Shown here one piece after another: positions 1-8,518 of a DNA stretch of 64,000 nucleotides. A program made the position numbers and the translations under genes. The notes beneath the pieces were generated by a model. It ran no database searches, had not been told where the DNA came from, and worked only from the letters and a program-made list of their open reading frames with translations. Positions within the stretch are counted from its first letter, which is position 1; each line of letters begins with the position of its first letter. This DNA is from Pseudomonas sp. PDM04 (GTDB taxonomy: Bacteria; Pseudomonadota; Gammaproteobacteria; Pseudomonadales; Pseudomonadaceae), in assembly GCF_014851765.1 (NCBI RefSeq), contig NZ_JACVAI010000001.1, forward strand, positions 1,116,001 through 1,180,000, given 5' to 3'.

Positions 1-42
1 ACGCCCTGGCGCAGTTGTGCGCCCCGCGAACCGGATCCCGCC

Positions 43-1656
43 ATGTTACGAATCACCGAACTCAAGCTGCCGATCGACCATCCCGATGAAGACCTGCGCC
101 GCGCCATTGTGCAACGCCTGGGCATCGCCAGTGATGACCTGCTCGACTTCACCTTGTTCAAGCGCAGCTACGATGCGCGCAAGAAATCCTCCGAACTGTG
201 CTTCATCTACACCATCGACCTCACCGCCAGGGATGAGGCGGCCCTGCTGCACAAGTTCGCCGATGACCGTAACGTCAACGTGGCACCGGATGTCAGCTAC
301 AAAATGGTCGGCCAGGCGCCGGCCGGCCTTGAGCAGCGCCCGGTCGTGGTCGGTTTCGGCCCCTGCGGCATTTTCGCCGGCCTGTTGCTGGCGCAGATGG
401 GCTTCAAGCCGATCATCCTCGAGCGCGGCCCCGATGTCCGCCAGCGCACCAAGGACACCTGGGGGCTGTGGCGCAAAAGCGTCCTCAACCCTGAGTCCAA
501 CGTGCAGTTCGGTGAAGGGGGTGCCGGCACCTTCTCCGACGGCAAGCTCTACAGCCAGATCAAAGACCCGAAATTCATCGGCCGCAAAGTCCTGCACGAG
601 TTCGTCAAGGCTGGCGCGCCGGAAGAAATCCTCTACGTCAGCAAGCCGCACATCGGCACCTTCCGCCTGACGGGCGTCGTGGAAAACATGCGCGAGCAGA
701 TCCGCGCCCTGGGCGGTGAGGTGCGCTTCCAGCAGCGCGTCACCGACGTGTTGATCGAAGACGGTCAACTGGTCGGCGTCGAGCTCCACGGCGGCGAACA
801 GATCCACTCCAGACACGTGATCCTGGCCCTCGGCCACAGCGCCCGCGACACCTTCCGCATGCTCCACGGCCGTGGCGTGTTCATGGAAGCCAAGCCGTTC
901 TCCGTGGGCTTCCGCATCGAGCACCCGCAGTCGCTGATCGACCGCGCGCGCCTGGGCAAATACGCCGGCCACCCGAAACTTGGGGCCGCCGATTACAAAC
1001 TGGTGCACCACGCCAAGAATGGCCGCTCGGTCTACAGCTTCTGCATGTGCCCGGGAGGCACCGTGGTTGCCGCGACGTCCGAGCCCAATCGCGTCGTGAC
1101 CAATGGCATGAGCCAGTACTCGCGTAACGAGCGCAACGCCAACTCCGGCATCGTGGTCGGCATCACCCCGGAAGTCGATTACCCGGGCGGACCGCTGGCG
1201 GGCATCGAATTGCAGGAACGCCTGGAATCCCACGCCTATGTCCTGGGTGGCAGCAACTATGAGGCGCCGGCGCAACTGGTGGGCGATTTCATCGCCGGCA
1301 AACCGTCCACCGAGCTGGGCAGTGTCGAGCCTTCCTACAAACCCGGCGTGGCACTGGGCGACCTGGCCCTGGCCTTGCCGGCGTTCGCCATCGAAGCCAT
1401 TCGCGAAGCCTTGCCGGCGTTCGAAAAGCAGATCCGTGGTTACTCGCTGCATGACGCCGTGTTGACCGGGATCGAAACGCGCACCTCATCGCCGTTGCGC
1501 ATCACCCGCGATGAATCGATGCAGAGCCTGAACGTGAAAGGGTTGTTCCCGGCAGGCGAAGGCGCAGGTTATGCCGGCGGGATTCTGTCGGCGGGTGTCG
1601 ATGGCATTCGCATTGCCGAGGCCGTAGCGCGGGACATCCTCGGCCTGCCAGCCTGA
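43..1656 (+). CDS. FAD/NAD(P)-dependent dehydrogenase of unknown substrate (COG2509-like)
   Basis: A 537-residue flavoprotein. An N-terminal region of about 90 residues precedes the dinucleotide-binding Rossmann motif VVVGFGPCGIFAGLLLAQMG near residues 102-121. The C-terminus carries the usual FAD-contact stretch LFPAGEGAGYAGGILSAGVDG near residue 505. This layout fits the uncharacterised FAD-dependent dehydrogenase family COG2509; no substrate is known to me and I infer none. The reading frame stays open back to the window edge, but the ATG at 43 gives the MLRITELKL start usual for the family, so I chose it. A REPIN follows the stop. The call as a flavoprotein is secure and the function is not. 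Confidence 0.85.
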   Translation: MLRITELKLPIDHPDEDLRRAIVQRLGIASDDLLDFTLFKRSYDARKKSSELCFIYTIDLTARDEAALLHKFADDRNVNVAPDVSYKMVGQAPAGLEQRPVVVGFGPCGIFAGLLLAQMGFKPIILERGPDVRQRTKDTWGLWRKSVLNPESNVQFGEGGAGTFSDGKLYSQIKDPKFIGRKVLHEFVKAGAPEEILYVSKPHIGTFRLTGVVENMREQIRALGGEVRFQQRVTDVLIEDGQLVGVELHGGEQIHSRHVILALGHSARDTFRMLHGRGVFMEAKPFSVGFRIEHPQSLIDRARLGKYAGHPKLGAADYKLVHHAKNGRSVYSFCMCPGGTVVAATSEPNRVVTNGMSQYSRNERNANSGIVVGITPEVDYPGGPLAGIELQERLESHAYVLGGSNYEAPAQLVGDFIAGKPSTELGSVEPSYKPGVALGDLALALPAFAIEAIREALPAFEKQIRGYSLHDAVLTGIETRTSSPLRITRDESMQSLNVKGLFPAGEGAGYAGGILSAGVDGIRIAEAVARDILGLPA

Positions 1657-1678
1657 CCCGGGAAAAGTGCTGCCCCCT

Positions 1679-1764
1679 GTGGGAGCGAGCCTGCTCGCGA
1701 AAATCGAGGTCGTTGCCGGGTATCTGGCACCCTCACGATCATCGCAAGCAGGCTCGCTCCCACA
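1679..1764. repeat. REPIN: two inverted REP copies
   Basis: GTGGGAGCGAGCCTGCTCGCGA at the left end is followed after about 40 bases by its inverted copy TCGCAAGCAGGCTCGCTCCCAC. The pair lies between two convergent genes, where it could fold into a long hairpin and protect or end both transcripts. Confidence 0.85.
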
Positions 1765-1788
1765 ACGCTGTTCAGTGTTTCAAATCTC

Positions 1789-2883
1789 CTAGATATTGGC
1801 GCGCTGGACAGTGCCTGGCAGCGGTTCGCCGCGCTCGGCGCAAGCGGCCACTTCAGCCATCAACCCACTCAATTCATACCCCTCGGCCTTGAGCCATTGC
1901 TGATCGTAGTAAGTCGTGGCGTAACGCTCGCCACCGTCACACAAAATGGCCACGATCGACCCCGACTCCCCCGCTGCCGCCATCTGCTGCGCTGCCATCA
2001 ACGCGCCGATCAGGTTGGTCCCGCTCGACCCGCCGACACGCCGCCCCAGGCGTTGCGCCAGGTAGTGCATGGCAGCCAGCGACAAGGCGTCCGGCACCTT
2101 GACCATCGCATCGATCACTTTCGGCAGGAACGACGCCTCCACCCGCGGCCGTCCGATGCCTTCGATCCGCGAGCCGTGATCCAGGCGCAGGCTGGCATCG
2201 CCGGTCTGGTAGTAAGCGAAAAACACCGAACGCTCGGCATCGGCACACAACACGCGGGTGCAATGCTGGCGATAACGCACGTAGCGGCCGAGGGTCGCGG
2301 TGGTGCCGCCGGTGCCGGGGCTGGATATCAGCCAGCTCGGCTCGGGATGTTGCTCGAAACGCATCTGGTGGAAGATTGACTCGGCGATGTTGTTGTTCGC
2401 CCGCCAGTCGGTGGCGCGTTCGGCGTAGGTGAACTGGTCGATGAAATGCCCGTCGTGCTCACGGGCCAGGCGCTCGGACTCGGCATAGATTCGGGTCGGA
2501 TCGTCCACCAGGTGGCTTTTGCCGCCGTAAAATTCAATCTGCGCGATCTTCTCCCTGGAGGTGGTTGCCGGCATCACCGCGATGAACGGCAACCCCAGTA
2601 GACGAGCGAAGTACGCCTCGGAAATCGCCGTCGAGCCGCTGGATGCCTCGATCACCGGCGCACCGGGCTTGAGCCAGCCGTTGCACAGCGCATACAGGAA
2701 TAATGAGCGCGCCAGGCGATGTTTCAGGCTGCCAGTGGGATGGCTCGACTCATCCTTGAAGTACAACTCGATGCCCGGAAAACCTGGCAGGGGCAAGGGG
2801 ATGAGGTGAGTGTCGGCGCTGCGCTGGAAGTCGGCTTCGATGATCCGGATAGCTTCCCGGGCCCATTGTCGGTTGTCGCTCAT
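1789..2883 (-). CDS. PLP-dependent cysteine synthase-family enzyme
   Basis: A 364-residue fold-type II PLP enzyme related to cysteine synthase and cystathionine beta-synthase. The likely PLP lysine lies in HPTGSLKHRLA near residue 54, the substrate loop in EASSGSTAISEA near residue 80, and the glycine-rich phosphate-binding loop in SSPGTGGTTATLGRY near residue 188. It is longer than CysK or CysM (about 300-320 residues) because of a C-terminal extension. Family knowledge supports beta-replacement or beta-elimination on an O-activated serine or cysteine, but the substrate cannot be read from the sequence. It is divergent from nhaA, with about 235 bp between the starts. Confidence 0.85.
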   Translation of the reverse strand: MSDNRQWAREAIRIIEADFQRSADTHLIPLPLPGFPGIELYFKDESSHPTGSLKHRLARSLFLYALCNGWLKPGAPVIEASSGSTAISEAYFARLLGLPFIAVMPATTSREKIAQIEFYGGKSHLVDDPTRIYAESERLAREHDGHFIDQFTYAERATDWRANNNIAESIFHQMRFEQHPEPSWLISSPGTGGTTATLGRYVRYRQHCTRVLCADAERSVFFAYYQTGDASLRLDHGSRIEGIGRPRVEASFLPKVIDAMVKVPDALSLAAMHYLAQRLGRRVGGSSGTNLIGALMAAQQMAAAGESGSIVAILCDGGERYATTYYDQQWLKAEGYELSGLMAEVAACAERGEPLPGTVQRANI

Positions 2884-3119
2884 GATGGCTTCTCGTTGAG
2901 GCGGCCTTGTTGCAAGGCTCAGCCCCGCAGCTTAGGAAAAATCCGACATCGCGCACAGATACAGCTGAGCCTCAATACCTGAATCAACTGCTAGGCTCAG
3001 TCCGTGCTGCCCATCGCCCCTCCACGGCATATAACAAAAAAGAATATAACTTTTGTTTTAACAACTAACGGTACGGGTTAGGGTGTGCCACCTTTTTCAT
3101 AATTCGATGGAGAGCGACC

Positions 3120-4307
3120 TTGCCTCTGCGTAGCACTTTCACGCGTTTCTTTCAGTTGGAAGCTGCCAGCGGTCTGTTGTTGATCGCCGCAGCCGCCCTG
3201 GCCCTGATCATCAACAACTCATCGCTGTCATGGCTGTACAACGGTCTGCTGGACACCCCCGTGGTCGCCCAGGTCGGGGCGCTGAAAATCGCCAAGCCGC
3301 TGCTGCTGTGGATCAATGACGGCCTGATGGCGCTGTTCTTCCTGCTGATCGGCCTGGAAGTGAAGCGCGAAGTGCTCGACGGCCAACTGGCGAAACCCTC
3401 GCAGATCGTCCTCCCCGGCGCCGCGGCCATTGGCGGCATGATCGTGCCGGCCCTGATCTACTGGTTCCTCAACCGCGACAACCCGGCGGCACTGAGCGGC
3501 TGGGCCATTCCGACCGCCACCGACATCGCCTTCGCCCTCGGCGTGCTGGCCCTGCTGGGCAAGCGGGTGCCGGTGTCGCTGAAACTGTTCCTGATGACCC
3601 TGGCCATCATCGATGACCTCGGTGCAATCGTCATCATTGCGATCTTTTATTCCGGCGCCCTGTCGACCTTGTCCCTGGCGCTGGCAGCCGTCTGCATCGG
3701 GGCGCTGATCGCGATGAACCGGATGGGTGTGGTCAAGCTCGGGCCGTACATGATCATCGGCCTGATCCTGTGGGTGTGCGTTCTCAAGAGCGGCGTCCAC
3801 GCCACGCTGGCCGGCGTGACCCTGGCGTTCTGCATCCCGCTGCGCACGAAAAACGCCGAACCTTCGCCCCTGCTGACGCTGGAGCACGCCCTCCACCCCT
3901 GGGTGGCCTACGGCATCCTGCCGCTGTTCGCCTTCGCCAACGCCGGCTTGTCCCTCAGTGGCGTGACCGTCGAAAGCTTCACCCACGACGTTCCCATGGG
4001 CATCGCACTGGGCCTGCTGCTGGGCAAGACGATCGGTGTATTCGGCCTGACGTGGCTGGCGGTGAAAACCGGCATCGCTGCCCTGCCCCAAGGCGCCAAC
4101 TGGGGGCAGGTACTGGGTGTGGCGATCCTCTGCGGGATCGGCTTCACCATGAGCCTGTTCGTCGGTTCCCTGGCCTTCGTGCCCGGAGCCAGCGACTACG
4201 CCGGCATGGACCGCATGGGCATCCTCACCGGCTCGATCCTGGCCGCCTTGATCGGTTATGCGGTGACGGCGGCATCGAGCCGCAGGCCTGCTGCATTGCC
4301 TTCCTGA
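3120..4307 (+). CDS. nhaA: Na+/H+ antiporter NhaA
   Basis: Inner-membrane electrogenic sodium/proton antiporter of 395 residues, used for pH and sodium homeostasis. It has about 12 hydrophobic segments and the family motifs: [20 protein letters not shown] near residue 136 and the ion-binding aspartate pair in [17 protein letters not shown] near residue 168. The reading starts at a TTG with GGAG about 8 bases upstream; this gives [18 protein letters not shown], the normal NhaA N-terminus. The upstream 100 bp are very AT-rich (TATAACAAAAAAGAATATAAC), which suggests a promoter. A bidirectional terminator follows. Confidence 0.97.
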   Translation: MPLRSTFTRFFQLEAASGLLLIAAAALALIINNSSLSWLYNGLLDTPVVAQVGALKIAKPLLLWINDGLMALFFLLIGLEVKREVLDGQLAKPSQIVLPGAAAIGGMIVPALIYWFLNRDNPAALSGWAIPTATDIAFALGVLALLGKRVPVSLKLFLMTLAIIDDLGAIVIIAIFYSGALSTLSLALAAVCIGALIAMNRMGVVKLGPYMIIGLILWVCVLKSGVHATLAGVTLAFCIPLRTKNAEPSPLLTLEHALHPWVAYGILPLFAFANAGLSLSGVTVESFTHDVPMGIALGLLLGKTIGVFGLTWLAVKTGIAALPQGANWGQVLGVAILCGIGFTMSLFVGSLAFVPGASDYAGMDRMGILTGSILAALIGYAVTAASSRRPAALPS

Positions 4308-4353
4308 GCAACCGCCATGCCGAGAACGGCTGCAGCGGTTTCACCGCGCACAA

Positions 4354-4388
4354 AAAACCCCGACCAGCGCATGCTGATCGGGGTTTTC
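4354..4388. terminator. Bidirectional intrinsic terminator between nhaA and the glycine-zipper lipoprotein gene
   Basis: AAAACCCCGACCAGC pairs with GCTGATCGGGGTTTT around a 4-base loop. A-runs on the left and T-runs on the right let it work on both strands, which suits these two convergent genes. Confidence 0.9.
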
Positions 4389-4405
4389 TTTGACCGCCTT
4401 CGCGC

Positions 4406-4870
4406 TTAGTGCGAAACGCGGCTGGTGCCGTCAACGGTCGCGATGCGTACGCGTTCGCCGACACGGAACACTTCGTTTTCCTGAACCTGCTGGACGTAGG
4501 CGCGCATGCTGCCGTCGTCTTCGCGCACGGTGATTTCCACGCCCTGGGTGCGGGTCAGGCCTTCTTCAGTGGCAGAGCCGAGCAAGCCACCGGCAACGGC
4601 ACCGATGACGGCGGCCACGATGCTGCCGCGACCACCACCAATGGCGCTGCCGCCGACACCGCCGACCACGGCGCCTGCTGCGCCACCGATCGGAGTCTTG
4701 GTGCCTTCGATTTTCACCGGACGCAGGGACTCGATGGTGCCCATGCGAACCGTCTGCACGCGACGCGCTTCGTCACGGGAGTAGGAGTCACCGGTCAGGC
4801 TCGATTGGCAGCCAGTGAGCAACATCGCCATCGTGGTAAAGGTAGCAACCAGCAGAACAGACTTACGCAT
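4406..4870 (-). CDS. Outer-membrane lipoprotein with glycine-zipper 2TM domain (SlyB-like)
   Basis: A 154-residue lipoprotein. The signal peptide MRKSVLLVATFTTMAMLLTGCQ has a lipobox LLTGC. A glycine-zipper region follows (roughly residues 60-105, with GGAAGAVVGGVGGSAIGG and AVIGAVAGGLLGSATEEG), then a short hydrophilic beta-rich tail. This is the SlyB/PcP architecture, in which small outer-membrane lipoproteins help maintain envelope integrity. The exact role here is inferred from the family only. It stands alone, convergent with nhaA. Confidence 0.88.
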   Translation of the reverse strand: MRKSVLLVATFTTMAMLLTGCQSSLTGDSYSRDEARRVQTVRMGTIESLRPVKIEGTKTPIGGAAGAVVGGVGGSAIGGGRGSIVAAVIGAVAGGLLGSATEEGLTRTQGVEITVREDDGSMRAYVQQVQENEVFRVGERVRIATVDGTSRVSH

Positions 4871-5032
4871 AGCATCAACTCCAAAGGACAGATATTCATT
4901 AAACTCCGCAGCTTGACGCGTGTCACGACGTGGCCCGGATAAAATGGGTTTGATTCAGGCCAGGTACAGGCGTTTCCATTCACTCGGCACGCGATATTTG
5001 GCCGAATATGCGCTGCAAAACCAGGGATTGTC

Positions 5033-5269
5033 ATGGATTACTTCATCATTGTCGTCACCACTGTCGCCGGTCTGTACTTCCACTGGTGGATATACGTGCG
5101 GATCAAACGCTGGATGGACCGTGACCTGGCGCTCGCCCTGGCAGGTGACGACGAGCATAAGAAAGTCTTTATGCTCCAGCAACTGGCGAATGCTCAAGCG
5201 CAGAAAATCAAGCGCCGTGACCTGCCCCAGTGGCTGGAGGCCGCTGCAGCAGGTTATCCCGGTCGGTAG
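5033..5269 (+). CDS. Small conserved-type protein with one N-terminal membrane segment
   Basis: A 78-residue protein that I do not recognise by function. Residues 3-23 form a hydrophobic, aromatic-rich segment (FIIVVTTVAGLYFHWWIYV) followed by arginine/lysine residues, suggesting a membrane anchor with a cytoplasmic helical tail (residues 30-78). Coding is supported by a plausible ATG start after a CAGGGATTGTC stretch, composition unlike the shadow frames, and a clean stop just before the convergent pdxH stop. No function is assigned. Confidence 0.7.
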   Translation: MDYFIIVVTTVAGLYFHWWIYVRIKRWMDRDLALALAGDDEHKKVFMLQQLANAQAQKIKRRDLPQWLEAAAAGYPGR

Positions 5270-5274
5270 ACTGC

Positions 5275-5922
5275 CTAGGGGGCCAGACGTTCAAGAATCC
5301 AGTTGGCGCCCTGGACACGGTAGTTGAGGCGATCGTGCAGGCGACTCGAACGGCCCTGCCAGAACTCGATGCGCTCGGGCAGCAGGCGGTAACCGCCCCA
5401 GTGCTCGGGGCAGTGGGGCTGGGTATCGCTGAATCGTTGCTCGGTGCGCTTGAGCAGGGCTTCCAGCTCACCACGGTCGGCGATGACCCGGCTTTGCGGT
5501 GAGGCCCAGGCGCCGAGGCGACTGCCCAGTGGCCGAACCTGAAAATAGGCATCGGACTCCTCTGGCGTGACCTTCACCACTCGTCCTTCGATGCGCACCT
5601 GGCGTTCGAGCGCCGGCCAGAAGAAGGTCATGGCCGCGAACGGGTTCGCGGCCAGGTGCTGGCCCTTGGCGCTGTCATAGTTGGTGAAGAACGTGAAACC
5701 CTGCTCGTCCAGCCCCTTGAGCAACAGAATGCGGCAATGCGGTCGACCGTCCGAGTCGACGGTCGCCAGGGTCATGGCGTTGGCCTCCACCGGTGCCTGT
5801 TCGGTTTTCACCGCGTCGGCAAACCAGGTGTGGAACAGCGCAAACGGTTCGGCCGGGGCTTGCGCCTCGGTCAGGCCGTCGCGGGTGTAGTCTCGACGCA
5901 TATCAGCCAGGCCCTGGGTCAT
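5275..5922 (-). CDS. pdxH: Pyridoxine/pyridoxamine 5'-phosphate oxidase
   Basis: FMN-dependent oxidase that makes pyridoxal 5'-phosphate from PNP or PMP, the last step of vitamin B6 synthesis and salvage. Its 215 residues match the usual length. Characteristic segments are [10 protein letters not shown] at the N-terminus, [21 protein letters not shown] near residue 64, [13 protein letters not shown] near residue 105, and the C-terminal signature [29 protein letters not shown] lies about 8 bases before the ATG. It is cytoplasmic. The OmpA-like gene ends upstream in the same direction. Confidence 0.97.
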   Translation of the reverse strand: MTQGLADMRRDYTRDGLTEAQAPAEPFALFHTWFADAVKTEQAPVEANAMTLATVDSDGRPHCRILLLKGLDEQGFTFFTNYDSAKGQHLAANPFAAMTFFWPALERQVRIEGRVVKVTPEESDAYFQVRPLGSRLGAWASPQSRVIADRGELEALLKRTEQRFSDTQPHCPEHWGGYRLLPERIEFWQGRSSRLHDRLNYRVQGANWILERLAP

Positions 5923-5946
5923 GGCGTATTCCTTTTGATCAACGAA

Positions 5947-7038
5947 TCACTTTTTTGCAGCATCGGCGGCAGCGACTTTCTTGTCAGCCGTGGCCGCTTT
6001 GGCCGGGGTGGTCTTTTTCGCTGGCGTTGCGGTCTTGGCCGGTGCTTTCTTGGCGGCGGCCTTCTTGGCTGGCGCTTTTTTCGTGGCAGGCACTGCGGCT
6101 TTCTTGGCCGCGGGGGCCGGGGTGACGGGGGTGGCGACAGGCTTGACGTCCTGGGACGCGACCATCTTCACCGGCGCCGGGGCTGGCATGTTGTATTTGC
6201 TCAGCAGCGCGACCATGGTGTTCTGCGGCGTCACCAACAGTTCGACACGACGGTTCAGGGCACGGCCTTCAACGCTGTCGTTCGCCGCCCGTGGGGCGTC
6301 GCCACCCATGCCGCGCAACATCAGGCGATCACGCTGCAGCCCGCTGAGACGGAAAATGGCAGCTACCGCCTGGGCACGTTCCTGGCTCAGCTTGACGTTG
6401 GCCGGCGCGGCACCCGAGGTATCGCTATGACCCAGTACCAGCACGGCGGTCTTCGGATCGACTTCAAGGATTTTCGCCACCCGGGTGAACGGACCCAGGG
6501 TCACCGGCAGCAACATGGCCGGACGATCAGGGTTGAACGAACCTTCGACCGGCGCGGTGATGACCAGCACATCCTCACGACGTTCGAGTTGCAGGTTGCT
6601 GTCCTTGATCGCTACGCGCAGGCGCGGCTCGTAATCATCGAGCCAGGCCTGGGTGACCTTTGGATCGGGCATCGGCACGACCTTGGCGGTGCTCTGCTCT
6701 TTGCCGCCGAAAGGCCACCACCATTTACCGCCAGCCTGAGCTTCAGCCTTGGCCACTTCTACCGGCTTGGCTTCAGGCTTGACCTCGGGCTTCTTGTCCA
6801 GGGCTTCGTCGGAACCAAACGGCCAGTACCAGGGATTGGAGCTCTCGGCCTTGGCCGCTGGAGCTGCCGCCACCGGTTTCACCGGGGCTGGAGCGGGTAC
6901 CGGCTCCTTGGCCGCCACTTTGTCGGAAGAACCGAACGACCACCAGCTACCGCCATCGGAATCATTTTTTGGGTTCTGCGCACAACCGGTGACGGCGATG
7001 CTCAGGGCCAGAGCGAGGGTGGTTTTATTGAATGACAT
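5947..7038 (-). CDS. OmpA-family lipoprotein with Ala/Lys/Pro-rich histone-H1-like C-terminal tail
   Basis: A 363-residue lipoprotein with lipobox VTGC at about residue 19. Residues 25-120 are low-complexity with repeated WWSFG/WYWPFG/WWWPFG motifs. The OmpA C-terminal peptidoglycan-binding domain spans about 165-280 (VLVLGHSDTSGAAPANVKLSQERAQAV, then NRRVELLV). The last roughly 60 residues are almost only A, K, P, T and V, with KKAPAKKAAAKKAPAK-type repeats. The OmpA part anchors the outer membrane to the cell wall. The tail looks like histone H1 or the AlgP tail, which is odd for an exported protein; it may bind an anionic polymer, but that is speculation. Confidence 0.88.
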   Translation of the reverse strand: MSFNKTTLALALSIAVTGCAQNPKNDSDGGSWWSFGSSDKVAAKEPVPAPAPVKPVAAAPAAKAESSNPWYWPFGSDEALDKKPEVKPEAKPVEVAKAEAQAGGKWWWPFGGKEQSTAKVVPMPDPKVTQAWLDDYEPRLRVAIKDSNLQLERREDVLVITAPVEGSFNPDRPAMLLPVTLGPFTRVAKILEVDPKTAVLVLGHSDTSGAAPANVKLSQERAQAVAAIFRLSGLQRDRLMLRGMGGDAPRAANDSVEGRALNRRVELLVTPQNTMVALLSKYNMPAPAPVKMVASQDVKPVATPVTPAPAAKKAAVPATKKAPAKKAAAKKAPAKTATPAKKTTPAKAATADKKVAAADAAKK

Positions 7039-7150
7039 TGGATATCCACAAAAAAGTGATCATGAAAAAAGGCCGGCAGTACCCGGATAAATAGACGCTT
7101 GGAAAACATAAAGGCCTTCGGGTTCCGGCCCTGGAACCCTTGAGCGCGTT

Positions 7151-8296
7151 TTACAGACAAGTGGCCAATACCCGGGCGAGCTTCTGCGCGCGCGGATCCA
7201 TCAAAACGTAAGGTCCCAGTGTGTTGGTCACAAAACCGAAGGCAACGTCGTGTTCCGGGTCGGCAAAGCCGATGGAACCTCCGGCGCCAGGATGGCCGAA
7301 TGCCCGTGGGCCGAGGCCGTAGGTCGCGTTGGGCACGTCCGGTTGATCGAGCATGCAACCCAGGCCGAAACGGGTCCGGGTCAACAGGGTCTTGTCTTCG
7401 CCGATGCTGTGTTCGCGGGTCAGTTCCTCGAGCATTTCGCTTTCCAGCAGGCTGCCGTCGAGCAGCCCGGCGTAGAAGCCGGCCAGGCTGCGGGCATTGC
7501 CGTGGCCATTGGCCGCCGGCTGCTGCATGCGGCGCCACTCGGGTTTGTTGGTGCTGGTCAGGACCGACGGCGGGTTGGTGAAGGCCCGTGTGGTCATGGC
7601 CGTCGGTTCGCGCATCGTCACCTGTAGCAGGCGCTGGGCGGCGGCATCGCCGACATTGCCCTTGCCACGGGCGATGTGCGCCACACGATGGAATTCTTCA
7701 TCCGCCAGGCCGACATGGAAGTCCAGCCCCAACGGCTTGGCGACGCGGGCCACGATCGATTCCCCCGGCTCGCGCTGGTCGGCCCGCCGCAGCAATTCCC
7801 CCACCAACCAGCCATAAGTGATCGCGGCATAGCCATGCGCGGTGCCAGGCGTCCACCACGGTGATTCGGCGGCCAGGGCATCGACCATGGTTTGCCAGTC
7901 GTACAGCGCCTGCGGGGCGAGCAATTCGCGCAGCGCCGGCAGGCCGGCCTGATGGCAGAGCAATTGACGCAGGGTTATGGACTCCTTGCCGGCCGCCGCG
8001 AACTCGGGCCAATAGCGAGCCACCGGAGCATCCAGTTGCAGCTTGCCTTCGGCCACCAGTTGCAGGGCGGTGACCGCCGTAAAGGTCTTGGTGCAGGAAA
8101 ACAGGTTGGCAATGGTGTCGCTGTGCCAAGCCTCCAGGCCGTCCTTGTCGGCGGTGCCGGACCAGAGATCGACGACCGTTTCGCCGCCGATCCGGATGCA
8201 CAAGGCGGCACCACGTTCCTGGGGATCGTCGAACAACGCGGCAAACGCTTCACGCACCGCTTCGAACCTGAGTTCGTAATGACCCTGAATCTGCAC
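7151..8296 (-). CDS. Serine beta-lactamase-like hydrolase (esterase EstB / class C beta-lactamase family)
   Basis: A 381-residue serine hydrolase. The catalytic SxxK motif is SCTKTF near residue 70, the second motif is YGWLVGELL near residue 170, and the third lies in the HPGAGGSIGFADPEHDVAFGFV region near residue 335. Such proteins are esterases, transesterases or DD-peptidase relatives and usually not antibiotic resistance enzymes. I chose the GTG at 8296 because GAGGAAG lies about 8 bases upstream and because the longer ATG-started form adds a non-conserved stretch. No signal peptide is seen, so it is probably cytoplasmic. Confidence 0.88.
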   Translation of the reverse strand: MQIQGHYELRFEAVREAFAALFDDPQERGAALCIRIGGETVVDLWSGTADKDGLEAWHSDTIANLFSCTKTFTAVTALQLVAEGKLQLDAPVARYWPEFAAAGKESITLRQLLCHQAGLPALRELLAPQALYDWQTMVDALAAESPWWTPGTAHGYAAITYGWLVGELLRRADQREPGESIVARVAKPLGLDFHVGLADEEFHRVAHIARGKGNVGDAAAQRLLQVTMREPTAMTTRAFTNPPSVLTSTNKPEWRRMQQPAANGHGNARSLAGFYAGLLDGSLLESEMLEELTREHSIGEDKTLLTRTRFGLGCMLDQPDVPNATYGLGPRAFGHPGAGGSIGFADPEHDVAFGFVTNTLGPYVLMDPRAQKLARVLATCL

Positions 8297-8432
8297 CCGT
8301 GACTTCCTCGGACAAACCTTCAACAAAGTGGCCGGCATTGTTCCAGCCATTGACCGTTTTGGGAACAGGGTTGGGCTGGGCGGTCGGTTTGCCCAAGGCT
8401 TGCTGGAGGATTTTGGGTGTCTGGAAACGCGT

Positions 8433-8496
8433 CATCGCGAGCGGGCTCGCTCCCCAGAGATCGCGCTCGACCGTGGGAGCGAGCCTGCTCGCGATG
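8433..8496. repeat. REPIN: two inverted REP copies
   Basis: CATCGCGAGCGGGCTCGCTCCC is followed 20 bases later by the opposite-strand copy GTGGGAGCGAGCCTGCTCGCG. The pair lies between the hydrolase gene and the GH50-like gene. Confidence 0.8.
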
Positions 8497-8518
8497 GACG
8501 ATGATGCGGTTTCAGGTG

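Noticed and set aside
43..1656. Possible upstream continuation of the first gene beyond the window
   Set aside because: The frame is open to the left edge, but the family N-terminus begins at the ATG at 43.
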